A stretch of DNA of 64,000 bases from Rariglobus sp041662485. Lineage in GTDB: Bacteria; Verrucomicrobiota; Verrucomicrobiia; Opitutales; Opitutaceae. This document shows positions 14,824 to 21,957 of the stretch, piece by piece. The stretch is taken from positions 33,765 through 97,764 of the forward strand of contig JBAZSJ010000015.1 of the NCBI GenBank assembly GCA_041662485.1, in the 5' to 3' direction. The notes under the pieces are model-generated. The model worked only from the letters and a program-made list of their open reading frames with translations, did not search any database and was not told the origin of the DNA. Numbering within the stretch: the stretch's first letter is position 1; the number at the start of each line of letters is the position of its first letter. Both the position numbers and the translations under genes were made by a program.

Positions 14824-15858
14824 TTACACGCTGAAGCGTGCTTTTAACTGTTCTCCCGTCATATCCGTTGGCTGCTGATTCTGTTCGAGAGCCACCTGTC
14901 GCACAGAGCGATGTGTGCATACCTGTATCAAGATGGATTGAGCCAACTCATTGCCCGGCGCATTCCTGCCTGTCATAACCAAAACCCGGCCAGTCGGCTT
15001 CACCAATGAGACAATAAGCTCTGCCTGTCTCTCCGAGCACCTTCCGTCCATGAGCGCCACTACATTGCCAAAGCCGTTCTGCCGCAGCCACCAGACCGAG
15101 GTGAATCCATGAACGATGACGAGGTCATCGCAAGGAGCCTTGATCCGAAAGCCGTTGTAGAGGAAGAGCGACCTGTCGAAGACGTGTCGCACTCCATCGC
15201 GCACACGCTCCGATGGAAACAGGTAGCGCGGGGTTTCCGCGCTCACAGCTCCATCGTCTATCACCCGGCCAGCATAACCCACGAGCTTGCCGTCCTGGTC
15301 ATGGAGCGGAATTGCGATCCTGTCTTTGAGCAGTCCCCGAGAGCAGAACCCAACTCCGAAATGAACAGTGGTGCGGTGCTCGAAACCCCGTCCCGTCAGG
15401 TATGGGTGGACATGCTCCAAGTGCTTCAGCTCAAAATCGAGCGAAGCATTCACGACCACCGGCAAGCTTTTGGGCTCGTCGATGGGCCGTGAGGGCAGAG
15501 CAGACTTTCCCTTGGTGTGCGTGCTTGCACCCTCGGGAAAGAACGCCTGCTGGAGTTTGACCGCCACCTTACGAAGGGCGTTCCCGTCCTCCAAATTGAC
15601 GCCCTCCATGAGTCCGGCGAATTCAAGGGCGTTACCCTTGGCCCCGCAGCCGAAGCATTGAAAAATGCCCCGTTCGAGATTTGCCGAAAATGATGGTGCG
15701 CTCTTTCTGCCTCTGTGACCTGGCAGCGGGCACGGCCCCTGATGCTGGTCGCCCTTGCGCCTGACCTCTATGTCATAGTGCCGAAGCACGTCCTCAAACT
15801 TGAGCTTCTGGCGAAGCTCCTTGAAGTTAATCCAAGTCCTTCCTGAATTTTTATTCAC
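14824..15858 (-). CDS. CHC2 zinc-finger primase-like protein with a degenerate TOPRIM domain
   Basis: Residues 41-80 form a DnaG-type CHC2 zinc finger (Cys43, His48, Cys68, Cys71: CPLPGHRG...FQCFGCGAKGNALEF). Residues 150-200 match the DnaG core region (HPYLTGRGF, IAIPLHDQDGKLVGYAGR). The TOPRIM part follows at 245-300, but the expected VEG is VHG (His250), and the DxD-type metal motif is MTGRN (295-299). The acidic residues required for metal binding are therefore missing. It may prime through another mechanism or only recognise origins. It presumably serves replication or transfer of the element. The start is ATG 15858 with the zinc finger in normal position. Confidence 0.75.
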   Translation of the reverse strand: MNKNSGRTWINFKELRQKLKFEDVLRHYDIEVRRKGDQHQGPCPLPGHRGRKSAPSFSANLERGIFQCFGCGAKGNALEFAGLMEGVNLEDGNALRKVAVKLQQAFFPEGASTHTKGKSALPSRPIDEPKSLPVVVNASLDFELKHLEHVHPYLTGRGFEHRTTVHFGVGFCSRGLLKDRIAIPLHDQDGKLVGYAGRVIDDGAVSAETPRYLFPSERVRDGVRHVFDRSLFLYNGFRIKAPCDDLVIVHGFTSVWWLRQNGFGNVVALMDGRCSERQAELIVSLVKPTGRVLVMTGRNAPGNELAQSILIQVCTHRSVRQVALEQNQQPTDMTGEQLKARFSV

Positions 15859-16085
15859 GATATATCCTCTGGTTTATGGTTTATATAAAGAACGAAATGT
15901 TCCTTTATTATTTAACCACACCAATTGAGTCGGCTCAATATACAGACCAACGAGCCGTCAGCACCACTTGACGGATATTTTAATCGTGATATTATATAAA
16001 CAGACCGATTCACTACCCGAGCAATGAATCCATAGGCGGCTGTATGAGGCCCATCACATGGTGTGACGGCCCTCATCAACCGCTT
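15859..16085. other. AT-rich intergenic region with palindromes, candidate origin or oriT
   Basis: No gene. It contains an AAAGAAC-GAAAT-GTTCCTTT type inverted repeat at about 15892-15911, a CCGTCAG/TGACGG hairpin at about 15956-15976, an AT-rich stretch, and a 16036-16083 nested palindrome (GCGG...ATGAGG...CCCTCAT...CCGC with a CACATGGTGTG centre). It sits between the divergent primase and small-protein genes, the place where mobile elements often keep origins. This is inference from shape only. Confidence 0.4.
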
Positions 16086-16304
16086 ATGCGAATCGTAAAT
16101 TCACGGGCAGAATCAGAATCAGCTCTTTTCCGCAAATTTTGGAGCGGAGAGAAATTATCACGAGCCGAGAAACAACGACTGGACAGGAGCAACAAGCGAC
16201 TGGAGAAAGAAGTGCTTTGGGATCTTGTCATCAAGTTTTCCATCGCAATTCCTTTTCTCCTGCTATGCATGTATGCCTGCTCGGCAACAAGGCCTGCCAT
16301 CTGA
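16086..16304 (+). CDS. Small single-pass membrane protein
   Basis: Seventy-two residues: a charged helical N-part (EKLSRAEKQRLDRSNKRLEK) and one hydrophobic C-terminal helix (LVIKFSIAIPFLLLCMYACS). ATG 16086 is chosen; the frame continues upstream without a good start. A strong terminator follows its stop by 7 bases, which supports a real transcript. The function is unknown. Confidence 0.5.
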   Translation: MRIVNSRAESESALFRKFWSGEKLSRAEKQRLDRSNKRLEKEVLWDLVIKFSIAIPFLLLCMYACSATRPAI

Positions 16305-16311
16305 CAATACA

Positions 16312-16339
16312 GAAACCGCCCCGAGGCGGTTTCTTTTTT
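16312..16339 (+). terminator. Rho-independent terminator
   Basis: GAAACCGCC-CCGA-GGCGGTTTC is a perfect 9-bp stem (16312-16333) followed by six T. It ends the small membrane protein gene and lies 9 bases past the stop of the convergent CsgG-like gene. Confidence 0.88.
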
Positions 16340-16347
16340 ATATTACA

Positions 16348-17445
16348 TCAATTGCCAATAGAAACCCGAGCCAATGGAATGATATTCTCAAAATAAACAT
16401 TATCGAGCTTTGGAGTCGGCTTATCACTTCCGGCAAGTGCCGTAATTAACTCCACCTGCAATTTGAATTTTCCCCCGAGTTTCATTCCGCTTATATCGGC
16501 TGGAAATGCCATAGTGAATTGGGATGTCTCACCCGGCTTGATTTTAACCATAGAAGAAACCCAATCATATCCATCAACATTGGACCACTTGGACATCGAG
16601 ATGCGTTGCTGTATCCCCGCAAACCCATTGTTTCCAAAAATATAAATACCATCGACCTTAGCTCTTTGGATGACATTCCCACCATCATCAACGACTTTAG
16701 CCCGGACCAATTGACCATATTGAGAGTCCCATTCCGAATTTGCTCCCACCAAGATAGGCGTCTGCTTGTTGGTATTAGTGATTCCAAGTGCAGAGAAAAT
16801 AACATTCCCCTTGATTACACGAAATGACACGAGTTCGACGTTAAAATCAGAAAGTTTTTGTATTTTATTTGGGATTGAAAACTCTTTTTTCTCCGATTCA
16901 CCGCCAAGCTGGCTAAGCGAACCAGCCCCGTTATTCTCTGTGATGCCCGTCTCAAGCAATTGCTGAATTTCGGCGGTCTTGAGAATCTTTGCACGGGCAG
17001 CACCGACGATTTCCGCCGTATCGGTAGCGATGATCTTGATAGATATAACCAATTCATCTTTTAGTGACGTTATATTCCCCAAGACAATAGCATCCACGCC
17101 CGCAAACTGGCCTAATTTCTTCGCATTTTCCGGGTTAACGAGTCCTTCGGAGGTCAATTTGTGTTCAGCGAGAATGCTCTTGAGATTCGCGCGATCAAGA
17201 ACCGAGAATCCCTTGGCCTCCATCACCAGGGTGACCGACAGTTCTTCGGCCAGAAAGCGCCCCAACTCACTTGGCCGTCCTTGAAGATCCGTAAAATCCA
17301 AAACCGAAATCTTCTTTTTTTCAGCTTTGGTCACTGCCACAGAGACGGAGTGGGAGACGGTTGTTATCTCCTGTTCATAACCGGCAGCCGCGTAGCCATT
17401 GAGTGTAAAAATCAGTCCAATCACCCAAGGTAAGGAACGTTTCAT
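16348..17445 (-). CDS. CsgG/FlgO-like exported protein
   Basis: A signal peptide (MKRSLPWVIGLIFTLNGYAAA) is followed by the CsgG-type domain: ISVLDFTDLQGRPSELGRFL, EELSVTLVMEAKGFSVLDRA and IVLGNITSLKDELVISIKII. Residues 200-365 form a second beta-rich part (FRVIKGNVIFSALGITNTNK, then KFKLQVELITAL). CsgG-domain proteins are usually outer-membrane or periplasmic assembly factors. No lipobox Cys follows the signal peptide, so it is not a lipoprotein like CsgG itself. It is the last of four co-directional genes (20917 to 16348) with gaps of 12 and 8 bases. Its presence on a mobile element beside a DNA-pump ATPase is unusual. Confidence 0.7.
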   Translation of the reverse strand: MKRSLPWVIGLIFTLNGYAAAGYEQEITTVSHSVSVAVTKAEKKKISVLDFTDLQGRPSELGRFLAEELSVTLVMEAKGFSVLDRANLKSILAEHKLTSEGLVNPENAKKLGQFAGVDAIVLGNITSLKDELVISIKIIATDTAEIVGAARAKILKTAEIQQLLETGITENNGAGSLSQLGGESEKKEFSIPNKIQKLSDFNVELVSFRVIKGNVIFSALGITNTNKQTPILVGANSEWDSQYGQLVRAKVVDDGGNVIQRAKVDGIYIFGNNGFAGIQQRISMSKWSNVDGYDWVSSMVKIKPGETSQFTMAFPADISGMKLGGKFKLQVELITALAGSDKPTPKLDNVYFENIIPLARVSIGN

Positions 17446-17453
17446 AGGTGTTT

Positions 17454-19010
17454 CTATTTAGTAGAAGAAATCTTTGATGCTAAAGTCGGCAGTTCCTCTT
17501 TCAGCCTGATTTCTGCACGCTCTGTCGCCATGGTGACGGCATCAATGTCTTTGAATCCAATTCCGCGCGTTGCGACCTTGACGCTATGCCCAACCGCGCC
17601 ATTCAGCGCCGAAATCAATACTACGTCCCAGACCGTATCAGCCGCGCGCATCTCAACCGACTCGATAGGCTGTCGCGTTCCGAAAACCGTGGCTGTTTTG
17701 ATAACCAAGAGGCGAGCTGCGAATTTTTCTGGATGAAATAGTTCGTCTGCGGGTGCCTTAGCACCAAGGAGGGAGCGAAAATATGATGATTCAAAAAACG
17801 CGGGAGTAAAAACCGGAACAATATTCGGCATTCCCGCCGAATCCAGTAATCGGGTAATACGGGCAGTAAGTGCCGCGTCATGTTGACCTTGTGCATTCAA
17901 TACAATGAGTGCGGTTAGACTCTCCGGCGCCTTGGCCTGATCGGTATTTTTTGAAACATATTCTCGAATCAGTTTTTCTCGCATTTCCGCCACATGGGCT
18001 TTTGCGCGCTCATCCTGAATCTTGGATTCAGTCAGTCTCCTCTGCGTTTCGGCTTCCGCTTGTGCGTGAGCAACCGCCAACCGCGTTTCGCGTTCTTGTT
18101 GGGCCTGCTTTTGTCGAATATCTTCCGCTTGATGAAACCAGTTTATGATTGTATCCCGAGTCGCTTGATCGGAAACGGGAATCAATACCTGATTTGTATT
18201 AGGATCATGCCCCGGTGCAGAAAAAAGTCGATAACCATGCTCCGTGTTCGCGGAATACCAGACGTTTACCGCGCCTTCCTGCGTGAACCATTGCAACCGC
18301 GCCCAATCAGAGGTCACCTCTCGCTGTTCTTCGGGGCGCAATTTTTCGGCCATCCCGTGCTGAATCCATCTCTGATAATGGCTCATAGGCACCGGCGATA
18401 CAGCCGAAAGCAGCGCAAACACGATCAGAACCCCTAGTTGAGATAACTTTATGATTATAAATTCTCGATCTTTCTTGAGTAAATAAAGACACCACGGTGA
18501 GGCGATCCAGATCAAAACAATAAGAATGATGATTGGGAAAGACGTTGTGATATTCCAACCCGTGAGGATATAAAAAAACAGACCGATACTGACGGCCACA
18601 TGGAATGCATCCAGATTTGCCCAAAGTGGGCCGAGCAGGCTCCGATAAATCTCAGGTGGCAGCTTGCGAATACCTTGAACAATAGGACTGAGCGATATGA
18701 ACAGGCGTGCGGCTAGCAAGCTTAGTCCAACGATCCAAATAATATAGCAATTCAGCAGCAATCGACTATTACTGTGCGTAGAAACCAAGAAAATGATTAA
18801 GGCCGGTAGAGGAGCAAACGCGAATGCTCCAAGCCAGCGGAAGATGCGGGAGGTCAGTTTGAAATATTTTCTCACCCCATCCTGAACCGGGTTTAAAAAC
18901 TCCTCAGACCAACCATTTTTTTCGGCTTCTTGGATTTCGTCGTGAATATGCCGACTCAGTTCATCCCCCAGACGAATCGTTTCTATATAATCTGTTCTAG
19001 TTGGGATCAT
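17454..19010 (-). CDS. Multi-pass membrane protein with coiled coil and periplasmic-type C-domain
   Basis: A 518-residue protein. Residues 55-205 hold five to six hydrophobic segments (FAFAPLPALIIFLVST, CYIIWIVGLSLLAARLFISL, VSIGLFFYILTGW, IIILIVLIWIASPWCLYLL, LGVLIVFALLSAV). Residues 285-345 form a Glu/Gln/Arg/Ala coiled coil (QERETRLAVAHAQAEAETQR). The C-terminal 150 residues (LTALIVLNAQGQHDAALTAR, LLVIKTATVFGTRQPIESV) resemble domains that assess CsgG-like partners, and end just 8 bases before the CsgG-like gene. The family is not recognised. The two probably form one envelope complex (inference). Confidence 0.6.
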   Translation of the reverse strand: MIPTRTDYIETIRLGDELSRHIHDEIQEAEKNGWSEEFLNPVQDGVRKYFKLTSRIFRWLGAFAFAPLPALIIFLVSTHSNSRLLLNCYIIWIVGLSLLAARLFISLSPIVQGIRKLPPEIYRSLLGPLWANLDAFHVAVSIGLFFYILTGWNITTSFPIIILIVLIWIASPWCLYLLKKDREFIIIKLSQLGVLIVFALLSAVSPVPMSHYQRWIQHGMAEKLRPEEQREVTSDWARLQWFTQEGAVNVWYSANTEHGYRLFSAPGHDPNTNQVLIPVSDQATRDTIINWFHQAEDIRQKQAQQERETRLAVAHAQAEAETQRRLTESKIQDERAKAHVAEMREKLIREYVSKNTDQAKAPESLTALIVLNAQGQHDAALTARITRLLDSAGMPNIVPVFTPAFFESSYFRSLLGAKAPADELFHPEKFAARLLVIKTATVFGTRQPIESVEMRAADTVWDVVLISALNGAVGHSVKVATRGIGFKDIDAVTMATERAEIRLKEELPTLASKISSTK

Positions 19011-19022
19011 AGGTTCATTTTT

Positions 19023-19664
19023 TCACCCCATACGACTCTCCAACCACCCATTCACCACTTCATTTGCTCGCTCTAAAAGGTCTGCATCGTCCTTATAGCG
19101 TTCGGCGATTTTGACACGAAATTCTTTGGCCGTGAGATAGCCGCCCATATAACGTTCGAAGTATTCTGAGAGGTCTTTCTCGATCTTCATCATCACAGTA
19201 TCCTTTTTAGGGGTGCTGATTGGTTCTTTTGCCTGAGCGAGCTTGGTCGTGAGCGTAGTTATTTCTATTTCTTGTTCGAGCGCCTCCTTGCGTTCCTCAA
19301 AGTTCTTTTTCCGCTGCATCCGAGGATCTTCCTTTGGTGCCTCCACTTTCTTCTTTTCTGGCCGGGCGACTATACGACAAGCCGGACGGGTCCGGTCGCC
19401 GTCACCGTCAAGGATGCTCGTCCTCTCGCAATAGGGGCAAACGTAGGACTTGGGTGCGCGGTCGCACTTTTGGCATTTATTGAGAAACGAATAAATCGTA
19501 GTGCGCCGATTTTCGTAACTGCAATAACCACACCGCCACGCCATTTCGCTCGACGTTTCTTTCCGGCAATATTCGCAGGATTCAAAAACCGGGCGCGTAA
19601 CCAAGCCACGGTTCAGCCGCTCTTTGAATTCACGTCTGCCTCTCAGGGATTGATTTTCATCCAT
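19023..19664 (-). CDS. Zinc-ribbon protein with charged helical tail
   Basis: Residues 25-100 carry repeated Cys pairs: CEYCRK, CGYC, CQKC and CPYC, giving at least two zinc ribbons. The rest is highly charged (KKKVEAPKEDPRMQRKKNFE) with a coiled helix and a short globular end (YMGGYLTAKEFRVKIAERYK). Overlap of 22 bases with the ATPase gene upstream shows translational coupling. It may be an adaptor for the ATPase or bind nucleic acid. No family is recognised. Confidence 0.6.
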   Translation of the reverse strand: MDENQSLRGRREFKERLNRGLVTRPVFESCEYCRKETSSEMAWRCGYCSYENRRTTIYSFLNKCQKCDRAPKSYVCPYCERTSILDGDGDRTRPACRIVARPEKKKVEAPKEDPRMQRKKNFEERKEALEQEIEITTLTTKLAQAKEPISTPKKDTVMMKIEKDLSEYFERYMGGYLTAKEFRVKIAERYKDDADLLERANEVVNGWLESRMG

Positions 19665-20917
19665 TGTTCAACTTTCCCTTCAATTTTTGAACGTGGGGTC
19701 GAATATTTTTCGCGGGACCTGAGAATAATAGCATCTCGTCTGCCATGTCGGGTGCCCTGTTGTGGGAATGTCCTGCCTATAACAGGTTCCGTATCCTGTC
19801 CATCGGAAAGAAGCTTTGCACAGATTTCACCGTTACTCAGGCCCGAAAACTGACTGGCGTTATGCGTCTCCCCAAACGCCTGTTCAAACGCCTTGGCATC
19901 CTCATGGCCCACCCGAAAGACGACCAGTGACCCCACATTGCCCATGACCGCATCGGCAATGACAGGCTTCAACTGATTCAGGTATTGATGCGACAGCGTG
20001 AGGCAGAGGCGATATTTTCGGGCCTCCGAAAGAATGGAGGCGAACGAATCCGAGACGAATGACTGGAATTCATCGACTGAGAGGAAAAAATCTCGACGGT
20101 CGCCCTCCGGCACATCGGCGCGGGCCATGGCGGCAAGCTGGAATTGAGTCACGAGGAGCGCGCCCAGGAGGTTTGCCTTGTCCGCGCCGAGCTTTCCCTT
20201 GGAGAGATTGGCGATGAAAATTTTCCCGTTATCCATCATGTGCCGGGCATCAATGCGACTGCGCACTTGGCCGAAGATGTTGCGCAGGTGTGGCGACATG
20301 AGGAGTTGGCCCACCTTGTTCTGGATTGGGGCGACCGCCTCTTGAAGAAACCGGCTGTCATATCGTTCGAATTCATTGACCCAAAAAGAATGAACCATCG
20401 GATCTTTGATTTGCCGCACCACCCATGCCCGGTATTTCTCGTCCGACAGCATCCGCTGGATGCCAAGCAAACTCACGTTCTCACAATCGAGAATGGCCGC
20501 GACGGCGGCATACAAAATATATTCCAAGCGCGGCCCCCACGAATCACCCCAGATGCCTTTGAACGCACTCACGATGCCGGAGGCGACGAGATGCCTCCTA
20601 TCCGCCGGCACCTGCCCAACAAGATTGATGCCGATGGGATGTTCCAGGTCGGACGGGTCGAAATAGACCACGTCCTCGGTGCGCCATCGGGGGATGTGGT
20701 CAAGGATATCGAGCGCCAAATCTCCGTGCGGGTCGATGATACCAACCCCGCGCCCTGCCTCAATGTCTTGCAGAAGCATATTTCGTAGCAGGGTTGTCTT
20801 GCCCGTCCCGCTTTTTCCGACGGCGTAGAGATGATGTCGCCTATCCTCACAGGAAAGAACAAGAGGCATTTCGTGCCCCAACCGCTCGCCTATGCCTAAG
20901 ACAACGTGCTCGCTCAT
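19643..20917 (-). CDS. Second VirD4/TraG-like ATPase
   Basis: Walker A GKSGTGKT (residues 34-41), Walker B GVGIIDPHGD, and FFLSVDEFQSFVSDSFA followed by LCLTLSHQYLNQL and GSLVVFRVGHEDA place this 424-residue protein in the TraG/VirD4 superfamily, closest to the soluble FtsK/HerA-like forms found on integrated elements. It lacks N-terminal membrane helices. It begins the four-gene operon with zinc-ribbon, membrane and CsgG-like proteins. Together with the 6844 ATPase the element has two DNA pumps but no visible channel genes. Possible roles are coupling, partition or defence. Confidence 0.82.
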   Translation of the reverse strand: MSEHVVLGIGERLGHEMPLVLSCEDRRHHLYAVGKSGTGKTTLLRNMLLQDIEAGRGVGIIDPHGDLALDILDHIPRWRTEDVVYFDPSDLEHPIGINLVGQVPADRRHLVASGIVSAFKGIWGDSWGPRLEYILYAAVAAILDCENVSLLGIQRMLSDEKYRAWVVRQIKDPMVHSFWVNEFERYDSRFLQEAVAPIQNKVGQLLMSPHLRNIFGQVRSRIDARHMMDNGKIFIANLSKGKLGADKANLLGALLVTQFQLAAMARADVPEGDRRDFFLSVDEFQSFVSDSFASILSEARKYRLCLTLSHQYLNQLKPVIADAVMGNVGSLVVFRVGHEDAKAFEQAFGETHNASQFSGLSNGEICAKLLSDGQDTEPVIGRTFPQQGTRHGRRDAIILRSREKYSTPRSKIEGKVEQWMKINP

Positions 20918-20960
20918 ATTCCAATCGGGCCTCTACTCCGGCAGGGATCAACAAATCCCT

Positions 20961-20998
20961 AAACTACGCGCCGGCTTCTTCATGGCGGCGTGTAGTTT
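20961..20998. promoter_or_regulatory. Palindrome upstream of the second ATPase gene
   Basis: AAACTACGCGCCG (20961-20973) faces CGGCGTGTAGTTT (20986-20998), 13-base arms with one mismatch, 44 bases upstream of the ATPase start. It could be an operator or an attenuator of the four-gene operon. The remaining bases 20999-21150 show nothing further that I can name. Confidence 0.4.
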
Positions 20999-21150
20999 TA
21001 TATTGGCGACATACGCTTGTAACGAGCCGCCAAGGTAATAGAGGCTCGGCTGGACACGAATTAGGGACGTTTCAGTAATTGGGGACATTATATCACAGCC
21101 AAACCGGCGCGACATACGCGTTGCTCCTTGTCGCGCGAACCCGTTCAAGA

Positions 21151-21439
21151 CTCCGACCGTGTGTGTGAACCCGTGCCCGCCGGCAGCAGCCGGCACCGTC
21201 GCCTGAGCGACGGTTGAGGGAGGTTTCTGGAGAGCACCACATGCGTGAGCTGTGCTCTCCAGAAACCGACCGAAGTCGGGGGTGGAAGAAAACGGCGGAA
21301 CCGCAGCGAAGTCCTTGCGGCACAAGGTTAATCTGGCACCGCAGGGCATCCCCACTGTGGGGAAGGGTGTGGGGAACCCCAATCAAGGACAATTCGCATT
21401 CGAAAAATGGGTTCGAAGATAGTCCACTAGCGTGCACCA
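21151..21439. repeat. Inverted copy of the element's left end
   Basis: The reverse complement of 2791-3079, 289 bases without a difference seen. At 21434-21439 it ends in GCACCA, the inverted attachment core, and there meets the copied recombinase 3' end. The whole of 21151-21578 is thus an attP-like junction. Confidence 0.9.
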
Positions 21440-21578
21440 ATTAATACTTCGTGAGAATCCGTCGCCGTGAGGCAACGGGTTTTCGGCGAGGGCGGGCCGC
21501 ACAGCGGCCAAGAGCTGAGAGGTAAAATCGTAGGGCGGGGCAAAATCCAGGGTGACTTTCTTTCGCGAAATCAGGCGG
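21434..21578 (-). pseudogene. Inverted copy of the serine recombinase 3' end
   Basis: These 145 bases are the reverse complement of 23331-23475. They encode RLISRKKVTLDFAPPYDFTS and the following residues up to FSRSINWC, the last part of the recombinase before the tRNA boundary. After the core the frame continues in left-end sequence (TLVDYLRTHF) instead of tRNA sequence. No start or catalytic domain is present, so it is a fragment. It defines the recombinase-side arm of the internal attP. The bases 21579-21687 hold nothing recognised. Confidence 0.85.
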
Positions 21579-21687
21579 GCACTGCTCACGCCGACAGGCC
21601 ACTCACATTGGCCTTGTTCCGATTTTTTGATAAGATGAATTCACATTGAAACATCAGAGCCATCCTCTCACGAATCGAGTTACACCT

Positions 21688-21867
21688 ATGCCAAAACGCA
21701 CCCGTAAACCTGTCGGTAAGGTAAAGAATCCCGCTGCCGTGGCGTTGGGGCGGATGGGTGGCCTTAAAGGCGGCAAGGCTCGTGCGCAAAGCCTCACAGC
21801 GGAAGAGCGCAGCGAGGCGGCGCGCAAGGCCGTCAATGCCCGCTGGCACGGGAAAGAGCGCACCTAA
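21688..21867 (+). CDS. Small basic protein upstream of the recombinase
   Basis: Fifty-nine residues, very basic: MPKRTRKPVGKVKNPAAVAL, then GRMGGLKGGKARAQSL and TAEERSEAARKAVNARWHGK. Short proteins with this GRxGGxKGGKARA pattern are widespread in bacteria, often near mobile genes, without an established function known to me. Starting 90 bases before the recombinase, it could be a nucleic-acid-binding regulator or directionality factor; that is inference. ATG 21688 is preferred to the upstream 21646 because the conserved pattern begins there. Confidence 0.6.
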   Translation: MPKRTRKPVGKVKNPAAVALGRMGGLKGGKARAQSLTAEERSEAARKAVNARWHGKERT

Positions 21868-21957
21868 ACCTCACCTGTTTTTTTCGAGGCATAAATACTT
21901 GCTTATACGTGAGCGGTCAGGTATAATTAGTAGTATCATAATTGGGATACAAATACC

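Noticed and set aside
21383..21589. A 68-residue minus-strand protein starting MSSARLISRKK
   Set aside because: It is only the copied 3' end of the recombinase plus left-end repeat sequence, so it is listed as a pseudogene fragment.
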